A DNA stretch of 64,000 nt from an uncultured bacterium (GTDB lineage Bacteria > Cyanobacteriota > Vampirovibrionia > Gastranaerophilales > Gastranaerophilaceae): assembly GCA_902797965.1 (NCBI GenBank), contig CADBUY010000001.1:186001-250000 (forward strand). The letters are read 5' to 3'. Under the pieces are notes generated by a model. The model made no database searches, was not told the origin of the DNA, and saw only the letters and a program-made list of their open reading frames with translations. Both the position numbers and the translations under genes were made by a program. Shown here piece by piece: positions 1 through 8,568 of the stretch (the first letter of the stretch is position 1; every line of letters begins with the position of its first letter).

Positions 1-499
1 TATTATTTTCAAAATCTTTTGAAGAAATACCCAAATTTAGAACTGAAGCTAAAGTGACTTGAGCTTTCTCAAAAACAATATGCAAATCGTTATCACTCGA
101 TTTGAGCAAGAAATCAACAAGTCCCTGTTTCCCTGATTCATCAAAAAGAACTTTTAGTTCATCACGTTTGGTATCTTCAGAGATATCTTTTTCTCTGATT
201 TTCAGAACTGAGTTTCTTAGCGTTTGAAGATTTGTTGTAATAAATTCATCTTCTGCCTGAGTAATAATCGGTTCTACATTCTGAATAACTTCTTTTTTAT
301 GCTGCTCCGTTTTCTTTGTGTCAATAACTTTGATATCTCTCTGAGCAACAATATCCTTTTTGCTTATACCGTTTTCAATAACTTTTTGAAAAAAGTAATT
401 CTGAGAAGATATTGCAAGGGTCATTAATGCTGTAAAAAGCACAAAGAAAAATCCATTTCTGAAGTTTTTTGATGATATAAAATCAAGAATTTTTTCCAT
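1..499 (-). CDS. pgpH: PgpH/YqfF-type 7TM receptor HD phosphohydrolase, N-terminal part (cut by window edge)
   Basis: This reading frame runs off the left edge, so only the first 166 codons are present. It starts MEKILDFISS, has one membrane segment at about residues 13-32, and then enters an extracellular region with VAQRDIKVIDTKKTEQ and VEPIITQAEDEF. That arrangement matches the N-terminus of 7TMR-HDED/HD proteins such as PgpH, whose later HD domain hydrolyses cyclic di-AMP; the HD domain itself is outside the window. The gene lies 23 bp after a small zinc-ribbon gene and downstream of cdd on the same strand. In Bacillus the pgpH homologue and cdd also sit in one neighbourhood (phoH-yqfF-ybeY-dgkA-cdd-era), which supports the call. 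Family assignment is by eye. Confidence 0.75.
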   Translation of the reverse strand, partial: MEKILDFISSKNFRNGFFFVLFTALMTLAISSQNYFFQKVIENGISKKDIVAQRDIKVIDTKKTEQHKKEVIQNVEPIITQAEDEFITTNLQTLRNSVLKIREKDISEDTKRDELKVLFDESGKQGLVDFLLKSSDNDLHIVFEKAQVTLASVLNLGISSKDFENN

Positions 500-522
500 A
501 TATTAATTATCCTTTTTAGTTA

Positions 523-759
523 TTATCTATGTTTTATAACAAACCCGCATTTTGTACAAGCCAGAACTTGTCCGGTACTATCCACAGGCATAAAGTTATG
601 TTTGCAGGTCAAAGCCTCATCCTCAATTGGTTCATTTATAATCTCTCCATCCTGATTGATATTTACACCCTCTTTAAGATTATTTTCAGGATTTGCACCT
701 GTTCCTCGCTTATTTTTATTAAGCCATTTTATAAAAATTTCAAATATATACATATTCAT
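523..759 (-). CDS. small zinc-ribbon-like protein
   Basis: This is a 78-residue protein I do not recognise. Its N-terminus is basic (MNMYIFEIFIKWLNKNKRGTG), the middle is acidic, and the C-terminus carries a probable metal-binding module, CKHNFMPVDSTGQVLACTKC, giving a C-x-H...C-x2-C set of ligands. It lies between cdd and pgpH on the same strand, 23 bp before pgpH and 43 bp after cdd, so the three are probably co-transcribed. An in-frame ATG two codons later (ending at 753) is an equally possible start, and no strong Shine-Dalgarno decides between them. Function is unknown. Confidence 0.6.
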   Translation of the reverse strand: MNMYIFEIFIKWLNKNKRGTGANPENNLKEGVNINQDGEIINEPIEDEALTCKHNFMPVDSTGQVLACTKCGFVIKHR

Positions 760-802
760 AAAGTGATTTGGTATTTATTACCTTATCACATCCTTTAGCT
801 TC

Positions 803-1192
803 CTATATTTTAAAACCATACGGCAAGTATTCGCTCAGCTTTCTTACAATAAGCTCTCCCATATTTTCCGTAATGATTTCGACTACATTATCATCACCCT
901 GAAACTCATACATTACTTGTCTGCATGCTCCGCAAGGATTGCAATCATCAGCATTTGGCGAATAAATTGCAACAGCTAAAATCTCTCTTTCACCCTCTGA
1001 AACTGCTTTAAATATTGCACACCTTTCAGCACAAATTGTCATTCCAAAAGACGAATTTTCAACATTACACCCTGTATAAATTTTTCCGCTTCTAGCAAGT
1101 ACACTTGCACCTACCGCAAAACGTGAAAAAGGTGAATAAGAAGTTTTTGAAGCCTCTTTTGCCATATCCATAAGTAATTTGTAGTCGTACAT
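803..1192 (-). CDS. cdd: cytidine deaminase
   Basis: This protein hydrolytically deaminates cytidine and deoxycytidine to uridine and deoxyuridine in pyrimidine salvage. Its 129 residues match the usual length of the small homotetrameric class. The zinc and catalytic signature is intact: C54-A-E56 in MTICAERCAIFKAV, with Glu56 as proton shuttle, and the P-C87-G-A-C90 pair. The substrate-binding NVENSSF stretch is at residues 43-49. A Shine-Dalgarno (AAGGAA) lies just upstream of the ATG. It is the first gene of a probable minus-strand operon with the zinc-ribbon gene and pgpH. Confidence 0.95.
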   Translation of the reverse strand: MYDYKLLMDMAKEASKTSYSPFSRFAVGASVLARSGKIYTGCNVENSSFGMTICAERCAIFKAVSEGEREILAVAIYSPNADDCNPCGACRQVMYEFQGDDNVVEIITENMGELIVRKLSEYLPYGFKI

Positions 1193-1307
1193 AATTTTCC
1201 TTACTTAACTTTCTATATTTTAGCATACTTTATATAGTTTGTTAATTCCCATAAACTCATCAATAAGGTAATACAAAAACATTTAAATTGAGTTTACTAT
1301 TTTATGT

Positions 1308-2009
1308 ATGAAAAAATTTTTATTATCTCTGGTAATTATTGCTATACCTGTTTTTGCATACGAAGTCTTTTCTCCTGATAATTATTCATATACTTCTATC
1401 TCCAATAAACTTCTTTTTGTAGTGGATTTTTCTAACAGCATGAGCGAATACCTCGAAAGTCAGACAAAAGTTAATCAAATAAAAGATTTGATGAACAGAA
1501 TTTTACCACAAATCTCAAGTGATACAGAAATTGGTTTGAGAGTATACGGACATACTTGCAATCCTATTGCATTTAATGCATGTAGAAGCTCTGAATTAAT
1601 CGTTCCGCTTGGATTTAACAATTCAAACAAAATAGCATCCGAGCTCAAACACTTGCGCCCTAGAGGAATGACACCGATTACATATTCATTAAAGCAAGCT
1701 GTAAACAAAGATCTTAGCAAATTTGACGGAATAAAACACATTATACTTCTGACGGACGGAGGAGAGAATTGTGACGAAAGTCCATGCAATTATGCAATTG
1801 ATTTAATGAAAAAACGCAGAGACATAAAAATTGATGTCATAGCCTTTGATGTATCTGACGATGACGATTTGGCACAACTAAAATGTACAGCTGATGTAAC
1901 CGGAGGTGTTTTTAATGAAGCACACACAAAAGCACAACTCTTTCACTCTATGGAAGACATGATAACTCCCCATAAAAATGTTGAAGCTGTAATTTATAAA
2001 GGAGAGTAA
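1308..2009 (+). CDS. secreted von Willebrand factor A domain protein
   Basis: A signal peptide (MKKFLLSLVIIAIPVFA) precedes a single vWA domain. The metal-ion-dependent adhesion site is complete: D40-F-S42-N-S44, Thr122 in RGMTPITYS, and Asp150 in LLTDGGE. Four cysteines (in GHTCNPIAFNACR and ENCDESPC) could form disulfides, as expected for an exported protein. Such proteins usually mediate metal-dependent protein contacts in the periplasm or at the surface; the partner here is unknown. There is no Shine-Dalgarno; a TACTAT -10-like box (1295-1300) ends 7 nt before the ATG, so the mRNA may be leaderless. The gene is convergent with the metallophosphoesterase gene, 1 bp apart. Confidence 0.8.
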   Translation: MKKFLLSLVIIAIPVFAYEVFSPDNYSYTSISNKLLFVVDFSNSMSEYLESQTKVNQIKDLMNRILPQISSDTEIGLRVYGHTCNPIAFNACRSSELIVPLGFNNSNKIASELKHLRPRGMTPITYSLKQAVNKDLSKFDGIKHIILLTDGGENCDESPCNYAIDLMKKRRDIKIDVIAFDVSDDDDLAQLKCTADVTGGVFNEAHTKAQLFHSMEDMITPHKNVEAVIYKGE

Positions 2010-2010
2010 A

Positions 2011-2787
2011 TTATTCTGCCACTTTTACTTCTGCCCAGATTGTTGAATTTGGCAAATCACAATCAATAATATCAACAACTCTGTAGTTTGGAGCAAAAGC
2101 TGTAGATATATATGTAATACCTTTTACAGACATTTCTTTATTAACGTCAAAATGTCCTGATATTACTGCTTTTACATTAGTATGATTATGCAAAGTTTCC
2201 AAATATTTTTGCGGTTTAAATGTAACATAATTTTCTCTGTCCTCAGGAGGAATTAATGGAAAATGCTGCAAAATAATAACATTTTTGTCTTTGTATTTAT
2301 CTAAATTAGAACTTACCCAGTCTACTACATCATCTTTATAATACCCGTTACTTGTCGGAATTACATCTCTGGCACCGTCTACAACCAAAAATACTACGCC
2401 TTTCTTTTCAATAACATAGTTTATATACCCGTTTTTGGTAATTTTAATATTTCTTCTTGCAATTCTTGCGTATTCTTTTTTGCTCAAATCTTTATGTTTA
2501 TTTACATCTTTATCACCTATTGCGAGGTAAAACGGTGCCTTGAGCTTTCTTGCTTCTTTCAAAAAACTTTTCAGTTCATCAACATTGGCTCTGTGAATAT
2601 TATCACCGGTAAAAACAACAAAATCGACATCATTAATTTTATTAATATCGTTTACGGTTTTTTGCAAAGTCTGATTATCAGATTTTGAATATCTTACATC
2701 CGATACTTGCACAAATCTGATATCATGAGCTTTTACGTTTAACATAAAACATACAAAGAACAATATAAAACAAATTAATTTTTTCAT
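2011..2787 (-). CDS. secreted metallophosphoesterase-like protein with degenerate metal ligands
   Basis: The protein has a signal peptide (MKKLICFILFFVCFMLNVKA) and the fold signature of calcineurin-like phosphoesterases, but key ligands are altered. The usual D-x-H is S-D-V-R (29-32), the GNHD motif is G-D-K-D (91-94), and GHxH is G-H-F-D, while GDN (61-63) and the QHFP histidine remain. It may therefore bind fewer metals or be inactive as a hydrolase. I chose the ATG at 2787 rather than a longer frame to 2814 because AGGGGT lies about 6 nt upstream and the signal peptide starts there. It is convergent with the vWA gene. Substrate unknown. Confidence 0.75.
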   Translation of the reverse strand: MKKLICFILFFVCFMLNVKAHDIRFVQVSDVRYSKSDNQTLQKTVNDINKINDVDFVVFTGDNIHRANVDELKSFLKEARKLKAPFYLAIGDKDVNKHKDLSKKEYARIARRNIKITKNGYINYVIEKKGVVFLVVDGARDVIPTSNGYYKDDVVDWVSSNLDKYKDKNVIILQHFPLIPPEDRENYVTFKPQKYLETLHNHTNVKAVISGHFDVNKEMSVKGITYISTAFAPNYRVVDIIDCDLPNSTIWAEVKVAE

Positions 2788-2913
2788 ATTTACCCCTAAT
2801 ATACCCATTTGCACCTACTCTTTAGAATTATTTTAACATAAAAATAGTGAAAAATATTAAAACATGGGTTATAATATACATGCAATGTATAAATCAAAGG
2901 CAGGGGAAAAGAA

Positions 2914-3177
2914 ATGTCTTTTGGTTTCTCAAATATCAACCCACCAATGAAAGCAGGCGCTGCATACAAAGACGGAAGCGGAATGGGCGGCGGCGGTATG
3001 TATTTTCAGCAGCAAAAGAAAAAACGCAAAGACCAGCCTGATGACGACATTTTTCAGCGCAAAGAAGAAAACTCTGATAACGAAATCAACTTCTCTATGG
3101 AAATTAAAGAAGATGATATCCCCAAGGACACTATCGTTAACAAGTTTGTAAATTGGTTCAGATTGAATAACGCTTAA
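2914..3177 (+). CDS. small hydrophilic protein of unknown function
   Basis: This is an 87-residue, glycine-rich then highly charged protein (MSFGFSNINPPMK, GMGGGGMYFQQQKKKRK, then an acidic tail ending NKFVNWFRLNNA). It has no signal peptide or membrane segment, and I do not recognise a family. The start is supported by a purine-rich ribosome-binding site (GGGGAAAAGAA) immediately before the ATG, and TATAAT occurs about 45 bp upstream. It stands alone between the metallophosphoesterase gene and a run of short intergenic sequence. It is probably a lineage-specific gene. Confidence 0.6.
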   Translation: MSFGFSNINPPMKAGAAYKDGSGMGGGGMYFQQQKKKRKDQPDDDIFQRKEENSDNEINFSMEIKEDDIPKDTIVNKFVNWFRLNNA

Positions 3178-3226
3178 TAAAGTTTGCAACAATTTTTATC
3201 TCCCGGTTCGCAAACAAGGGGGTAGT

Positions 3227-3307
3227 ATGCATAAAATAGAAATTCATCAGTGTTGTACAATACATACTTCTGGATTGATGATAAAGCACAAATGTAAATT
3301 TTTGTAA
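3227..3307 (+). CDS. possible 26-residue small ORF
   Basis: A 26-codon frame (MHKIEIHQCC...KHKCKFL) follows a very purine-rich run, AAGGGGGTAGT, placed like a Shine-Dalgarno. It contains three cysteines and four histidines. The frame is short enough to arise by chance, and only the ribosome-binding-like sequence argues for translation. It lies just before the sigma-28-type promoter of the next gene. Confidence 0.25.
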   Translation: MHKIEIHQCCTIHTSGLMIKHKCKFL

Positions 3308-3325
3308 AGAAAATGCTAATTTTAC

Positions 3326-3352
3326 TAAAGTTTTTTGTAAATATGACGTAAA
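3326..3352 (+). promoter_or_regulatory. sigma-28-type promoter upstream of the 3392 gene
   Basis: TAAAGTTT (3326-3333), an 11-nt spacer and GACGTAAA (3345-3352) match the FliA/SigD consensus TAAAGTTT-N11-GCCGATAA perfectly in the -35 and in five of eight positions in the -10. It lies about 40 bp before the ATG at 3392. It is one of three such sites in the window. Confidence 0.5.
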
Positions 3353-3391
3353 TACAAATGAGGATATCCCATATAACATTAAGGAAGTAGT

Positions 3392-3616
3392 ATGTCAAAT
3401 ACAGCCACAAAAGTCAACAATTACATTGCTTTAGGCTACATTTTTTTAGCCTCAGAAACAAAAATTGAAGAATCTTCTGTGCCAGTATCACAAGAAACTG
3501 TAAAAGAAAGCCTTTCCGCGATCAATGATATACAAAACGAAGACATTCTACCGGTTAACAATCAAATTATGAAAACACTTAACATCACTGCAAACTATAA
3601 TAGTCTAAGAATTTAA
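3392..3616 (+). CDS. small protein of unknown function with sigma-28-type promoter
   Basis: This is a 74-residue acidic protein (MSNTATKVNNYIALGYIFLA...) with no recognised domain. AAGGAAGTAGT just upstream of the ATG is a good Shine-Dalgarno. Its interest lies in regulation: a near-consensus sigma-28-type promoter sits at 3326-3352. Its last codons overlap the end of topA on the opposite strand by 4 bp. The first third is moderately hydrophobic (YIALGYIFLA), but too short to call a membrane segment with confidence. Function unknown. Confidence 0.55.
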   Translation: MSNTATKVNNYIALGYIFLASETKIEESSVPVSQETVKESLSAINDIQNEDILPVNNQIMKTLNITANYNSLRI

Positions 3617-5934
3617 GAATTTTTATTTTCATTTTTTTCCTGAATTGACTCACCAATAGGTCTTCTGAAAGAGCAAGTTCTGTTTGAACAAACTTCAAAC
3701 TCTCCGTTTTTAGTATATTTCTTTAACAACAACTCACCACACTCAGGACAAGTATTGCCTGTTGGTTCATCCCAGAGAGCATAAGAACAATCGGGGTATT
3801 TGTTGCAGCCAAAGAAAATTTTTCCGTGTTTTGATTTTTTTTCAATAATCGTTCCTTCTCCGCATTTAGGGCATTTAACCCCTGTTGAACGAACGTATTT
3901 TTTACGGTTTCCGCATTCCTTACATTCAAAGTATTTTCCGTAAGGGCCAACTTTAAGGCTCATTGCACCGCCGCATTTATCACACTTTTCGTCAATAGCA
4001 GCTTCTTGCTGCTCAGATTTTTCTTCATCACTCGTACTATCAAGTTCATTAATGTTATTGAGTGAAATAATCGTTTTACATTCAGGATAGCCGGAGCACC
4101 CAAGGAATTGTGTCCCAAAACGACTTGTCTTAACAAGCATTACACGACCGCAATTAGGGCATTTTTTGTCACTTTCAATTGTTACACGCTTTGCGTCTTT
4201 CATTACAGATTGGACAACTTCCATAAATGGAGTATAAAATTCTTGCAAAACAACATTCCATACTGCTTTCTTTTCGGCAATAAGGTCAAGTTTTTCTTCC
4301 ATGCCGGCAGTAAACTTGTAGTCCATAATATTTGCAAACTGTTCGACAAGCTGCTTGCATACAGTTCTACCAAGAAGCGTCGGGATAAGAGCTTTATCCT
4401 TCTTTTCAACATACTTTCTTGTCTGGATTACAGTAATAATAGTTGCATAAGTTGACGGTCTTCCAATACCGTGTTCTTCCAGAGCTTTTACAAGAGATGC
4501 TTCATTGTATCTTGGAGGAGGCTGCGTAAAGTGTTGTTTTGGTGATACTTCTTTACAGATAACTTTGTCGCCCTCGTTGAGGTCAGGAATTTTTGCTTCT
4601 TTTTCTTGTTCTTCCTCTTCAGCATCATTATATAACTTCAGGAATCCGTCAAACATTATTTTGCTTGTACCGGCTTTAAGATTATAGTCGCCTGCTTTTA
4701 TATCTATTGTTTTATTTGCAACTATTACCGGTGCCATCTGTGATGACATAAACTTATCCCAAATAAGCTTATATAATCTGTATTGGTCATTATCCAAATA
4801 CGGTTTTAAACTTTCAGGAGTTCGCTCTGGATAAGACGGTCTGATGGCCTCGTGAGCGTCCTGAACGTTTTGTTTGCCTTTAACATAAACGTTTGTTTTA
4901 TCAGGATAATATTCCTTTCCATAGTTATTAAGAATAAAATCCTTTGCCATTGCGTGAGCATCGTCTGAGATACGGACACTATCCGTTCTCATATAAGTAA
5001 TCAATCCAACAGGAGTTCCGTCAATTTCCATACCTTCATAGAGTTTTTGTGCAACCTGCATTGTCTTTTGGACTCCAAACCCCAGTTTTGTACTTGCCGC
5101 TCTTTGCAGAGTTGAAGTAATAAACGGTGCAGTCGGTTTTCTTTTTGTCTCTTTTTTTGTTACTTTTTCTACCACACATTCTGTTTGAGGATTAAGAAGA
5201 ACTTCTTTAATCTTTGTTGCGGCTTCTTCATTCTCTATATCAAACTTTTTACCTTTATACTTGTTAACTTCAGCCTCAAACAATTTGCCGTCTTTATCCA
5301 TAGTGGTATGGATTGACCAGTATTCTTTCGGAATAAAAGCCTCTATTTCTTCTTCTCTTTCACAAATCATACGAAGAGCAACTGACTGAACGCGTCCTGC
5401 AGAGAGGTGATAATTGCCTAACTGTTTCCAAAGAACAGGAGAAAGTTTATAACCTACAAGTTTATCAAGAATTTGTCTTGTTTGTTGGGCTTTTACTCTG
5501 TCCATGTCAATTTCTCTTGAGTGTTCAACAGCGTATTTAACAGCTTTTGGAGTAATTTCATTAAATTCTATTCTTTGAACTTTATCATCACCAACAGGCA
5601 AAAGTTCTCTAACGTGCCAAGCAATTGCCTCTCCCTCACGGTCAGGGTCTGATGCAAGAAGAACTCTGTCAGAACGCTTTGCAAGGTCACTCAATTTTGA
5701 AACAACTTTTTTCTTATCAGGAATAATTACATAAGTCGGTTTAAAACCGTTATGAACATCAAAACCCAAAACATTATCAGGCAGGTTTCTAACATGACCG
5801 AAACTTGCTTCTATCTGATATCCGTCACCTAAAATCTTTTTAATAGTCTTTGATTTTGCAGGTGACTCGACTATTACAAGAACTTTTTCCTTTTTAGATT
5901 TGGTTTCTTTTTTTTCTACAGCAGCGGCTGTCAT
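3613..5934 (-). CDS. topA: DNA topoisomerase I (type IA)
   Basis: This enzyme relaxes negative supercoils by transient single-strand cleavage. The 773 residues comprise an N-terminal TOPRIM domain (VIVESPAKSKTIKKIL at about 21-36, with DPDREGEAIAWH), the catalytic core with active-site Tyr314 in LITYMRTDSVRIS, and a C-terminal array of four zinc ribbons (CPNC...C, CDKC...CKEC, CPKC...C, CPEC...C). The length and four-ribbon tail fit cyanobacterial and Firmicute TopA. The gene lies downstream of dprA on the same strand, a conserved dprA-topA arrangement, separated here by 211 bp that contain a dispersed palindrome. An alanine- and lysine-rich leader (TAAAVEKKETKSKKEK) precedes TOPRIM. Confidence 0.97.
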   Translation of the reverse strand: MTAAAVEKKETKSKKEKVLVIVESPAKSKTIKKILGDGYQIEASFGHVRNLPDNVLGFDVHNGFKPTYVIIPDKKKVVSKLSDLAKRSDRVLLASDPDREGEAIAWHVRELLPVGDDKVQRIEFNEITPKAVKYAVEHSREIDMDRVKAQQTRQILDKLVGYKLSPVLWKQLGNYHLSAGRVQSVALRMICEREEEIEAFIPKEYWSIHTTMDKDGKLFEAEVNKYKGKKFDIENEEAATKIKEVLLNPQTECVVEKVTKKETKRKPTAPFITSTLQRAASTKLGFGVQKTMQVAQKLYEGMEIDGTPVGLITYMRTDSVRISDDAHAMAKDFILNNYGKEYYPDKTNVYVKGKQNVQDAHEAIRPSYPERTPESLKPYLDNDQYRLYKLIWDKFMSSQMAPVIVANKTIDIKAGDYNLKAGTSKIMFDGFLKLYNDAEEEEQEKEAKIPDLNEGDKVICKEVSPKQHFTQPPPRYNEASLVKALEEHGIGRPSTYATIITVIQTRKYVEKKDKALIPTLLGRTVCKQLVEQFANIMDYKFTAGMEEKLDLIAEKKAVWNVVLQEFYTPFMEVVQSVMKDAKRVTIESDKKCPNCGRVMLVKTSRFGTQFLGCSGYPECKTIISLNNINELDSTSDEEKSEQQEAAIDEKCDKCGGAMSLKVGPYGKYFECKECGNRKKYVRSTGVKCPKCGEGTIIEKKSKHGKIFFGCNKYPDCSYALWDEPTGNTCPECGELLLKKYTKNGEFEVCSNRTCSFRRPIGESIQEKNENKNS

Positions 5935-6113
5935 TATTACTTATGTTTCTCCCTTTTATTGATATTGTCAGACATTGCCTGACCTACTTTCTGTTTTGAA
6001 GTGGTAAGCCGGATTTAACAAGCCAACTCTCAATAAAATATAACCTATCACAAAACAAGTATATAGTCCAGTTATTTATCAGACATTCCGGTTGTCGATG
6101 AAGCAACTGATTA

Positions 6114-6135
6114 TCGGTATGACAAGCCGACCTAT
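6114..6135. repeat. dispersed GTCGG-type palindrome, copy 1
   Basis: TCGGTATGACAAGCCGACCT closes a short imperfect palindrome between dprA and topA. It shares AAGCCGACCTAT exactly with the copy at 10537-10560 and the TCGGTATGAC half with the copy at 31432-31451. Confidence 0.5.
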
Positions 6136-6145
6136 CGACTTGAAT

Positions 6146-7246
6146 TTACCCCACCTTTTTATATCTGTCACCATCGGTTTGTTCAATCAAACCTTCCATT
6201 TCCATCATAGTAAGAGTTTTTAAGAGCTCATCCGTTCCCATGCCGGTGGCTGATTGAAGTTCATCAAAACCCTTTGATTCAATACTTATTATTTCCAGAA
6301 TAGAAGAATACTCGGGTGATAGTGTGAAAGAACTCCCTCGCCCTACAGGAGAGGGCTTGGGTGAGGGGGTAACTTCCCAATTAAGAGCATTCAAAACGTC
6401 TTCACCACTTGTTACCATTGTTGCACCGTTTTTTAAGAGTTTATAAACTCCCTCTGTGTTCTTATTGTTTATTGAGCCGGGGATACACATCAACTCTCTG
6501 CCTTGTTCCAGAGTCAAGTTTGCAGAGATTAAAGCTCCGCTTTTAAGAGCCGCTTCACCTACAACAGTACCGTAAGATAGCCCTGTTACAATTCTATTTC
6601 TTTGAGGGAATCTGAATTTTATCGGTTCAAATGTCGGGTAGTATTCTGTTACAACAGCACCGCATCCGTTTTCAAGTTTTTCATACAAATCCTTGTTACT
6701 TGACGGATACTTAAAATCAAAACCGCTTGCAATTACACCAATTGTTTTAAGATTATTTTCTATTGCACTTCTGTGTGAAGTCGCATCAATACCCTCAGCA
6801 AGACCGGATACTATGCAAATATCCGTTCCCCTAAAATCACTGATAATTGATTTTACGCTGTCTTTTCCGTTAGAGCTTGCTCTCCTTGAACCAACAAAAG
6901 CCACCGTTCTGTCTAAGTTACAAGACAACAAATCACCCTTATAATATAAAACCATTGGTGGATTGTATATCTGTCGAAGCATTCTCGGGTATTTGTCATT
7001 ATCAAAAGAAAGAATATTTACCCCTCGTTTTTCGACTTCTTCAAAAGTTTTATCAAGGTCAATTTTGTCACGCAAGCGCAAGAATGTTTCAGCCTTTTTA
7101 ACATTCAATCCATCAATATTATCAAAATCTTTTTTAGAACAATTAAATGCAGCTTCAATATCTCCATAATAGTTATACAGCCTCTGAACAAAGGTTGAAT
7201 CAAGTTGTTCTATAGAAGAAAATGCTACCCAATATTTTTGCTTCAT
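6146..7246 (-). CDS. dprA: DNA processing protein DprA
   Basis: DprA binds incoming single-stranded DNA and loads RecA during natural transformation. The 366 residues show an N-terminal helix-hairpin-helix-like region, the Rossmann-like DNA-binding core (FVGSRRASSNGKD, VSGLAEGIDATSHRSAI, FPQRNRIVTGLSYGTVV, SGALISANLTLEQGRE, CIPGSIN) and a C-terminal winged-helix-like segment. A palindromic repeat is inserted in frame between core and C-terminal domain (residues about 291-305, sequence PSPKPSPVGRG). There is no Shine-Dalgarno: TACAAT (7254-7259 on the reverse strand, preceded by TGC) ends 7 nt before the ATG, suggesting a leaderless mRNA. It is followed by topA on the same strand. Confidence 0.95.
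   Translation of the reverse strand: MKQKYWVAFSSIEQLDSTFVQRLYNYYGDIEAAFNCSKKDFDNIDGLNVKKAETFLRLRDKIDLDKTFEEVEKRGVNILSFDNDKYPRMLRQIYNPPMVLYYKGDLLSCNLDRTVAFVGSRRASSNGKDSVKSIISDFRGTDICIVSGLAEGIDATSHRSAIENNLKTIGVIASGFDFKYPSSNKDLYEKLENGCGAVVTEYYPTFEPIKFRFPQRNRIVTGLSYGTVVGEAALKSGALISANLTLEQGRELMCIPGSINNKNTEGVYKLLKNGATMVTSGEDVLNALNWEVTPSPKPSPVGRGSSFTLSPEYSSILEIISIESKGFDELQSATGMGTDELLKTLTMMEMEGLIEQTDGDRYKKVG
6331..6376. repeat. dispersed CTCCCTC palindromic repeat inside dprA
   Basis: ACTCCCTCGCCCTACAGGAG, continuing GAGGGCTTGGGTGAGGGGGT, is a G/C-rich palindrome unlike the AT-rich surroundings. A second copy of the family is at 31594-31627. Here it keeps the dprA frame open and encodes a proline/glycine-rich linker. 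Confidence 0.7.
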
Positions 7247-7305
7247 GTTTATGATTGTAGCATAATATTAATACAAATAAAAACTTATTAAGAGAGTATT
7301 AGAAC

Positions 7306-8457
7306 ATGTTAAGTTACGAACAGGCAATTAAACATCTAACAAGCAGGGATAATTTTTATATTGATTTAGGACTTGATAGAATTTCTAAAGTTCTGAAACA
7401 ATTTGGCAATCCGCAAGACAAACTAAAATGTATTCATGTTGCAGGAACAAACGGTAAAGGCTCTGTCTGTACTATACTAGAAAGCATACTGAGGGAAGCA
7501 GGATATAAAACCGGACTTTATACAAGCCCGCATATTTGGGATTACACTGAACGCATAAAAATTTGCGGTGAATGTATTAAAAAAGAAGATTTTGCTCTAT
7601 ATACAGAAAAAATTATGAATTGCGGTATTCATTTAACCGAGTTTGAAATCCTGACAGTTATGATGTTTTTGTACTTTGAAGAACAAGGTGTAGAAGTTGC
7701 TATTATTGAAACAGGACTTGGCGGAAGATTAGATGCAACAAATGTTATCAAAAAAAATCTTTGCTCAATAATTACACATATTGATTTAGATCATACTGAC
7801 CGCCTTGGCGATACTAAGGACAAAATAGCTTATGAAAAAGCAGGTATAATCAAACCAAATTGTCCTGTTATTACAAGTATGGGGTTTGAACCAATAAAAG
7901 ACAAAGCTGATGAACTTGATTCAATGCTTATTTTTGTTTCGCCGTTTGTTCAACAGGATTTTGTAGAAGCTCTTGCCCTCAAAGGTCAACACCAGATTGA
8001 AAATTTGGCACTGGTAATTACCGCTGTTCAATACCTGTTCCATGAGATTGATGATAAAACGATTATTGAGGGACTAAAAAAAGTTAAAAATCCATGCCGG
8101 TTTGAGTACATAAAAGAAAAAAATCTTATTGTTGATGCTTCGCATAATCCAAACGGTATTCAGGCTCTGAGAGATAATTTAGATTATTACTATCCTAACG
8201 AAGATAGAAGATTTGTTTTTGGATGTTTAAAAAGAAAAGACTATAAAAAAATGATGGAAATTCTTTTTAGAGAGGGTGATGAAATCTATATAAACGAATT
8301 TGATTACCCAGATGCCTGTAGATATAAAGAACTGTCTTCGGTTTGTCCTTATAAAACAAAAAAATACACAAAAGATTTAACCCTGACAACAGATAAACTT
8401 AATATCATCTGCGGTTCATTTTACATGATTAGCGGGATGGGGGTAAATATATTTTAG
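7306..8457 (+). CDS. folC: bifunctional folylpolyglutamate synthase/dihydrofolate synthase
   Basis: FolC adds glutamate to dihydropteroate and to reduced folates using ATP. The 383-residue protein has the Mur-ligase-like P-loop GTNGKGSV (47-54), the omega-loop region TSPHIWDYTERIKI, the ETGLGGRLDATN motif and the THIDLDHTDRLG signature. The C-terminal domain starts near VDASHNPNG. At 383 residues it is shorter than the typical 420-450, the loss being mainly in the C-terminal domain. It is divergent from dprA with 59 bp between them and has a modest GAGAG ribosome-binding site. Confidence 0.93.
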   Translation: MLSYEQAIKHLTSRDNFYIDLGLDRISKVLKQFGNPQDKLKCIHVAGTNGKGSVCTILESILREAGYKTGLYTSPHIWDYTERIKICGECIKKEDFALYTEKIMNCGIHLTEFEILTVMMFLYFEEQGVEVAIIETGLGGRLDATNVIKKNLCSIITHIDLDHTDRLGDTKDKIAYEKAGIIKPNCPVITSMGFEPIKDKADELDSMLIFVSPFVQQDFVEALALKGQHQIENLALVITAVQYLFHEIDDKTIIEGLKKVKNPCRFEYIKEKNLIVDASHNPNGIQALRDNLDYYYPNEDRRFVFGCLKRKDYKKMMEILFREGDEIYINEFDYPDACRYKELSSVCPYKTKKYTKDLTLTTDKLNIICGSFYMISGMGVNIF

Positions 8458-8568
8458 TAACGTAAAATGTATAATTCGATGCACCTTTATATTTGAATAA
8501 ACAAAAGCTCTTTATATTTGTTACTAAAATAGCAATTCTTTTTTTTTACGAGTTTTAAATAAAATATT

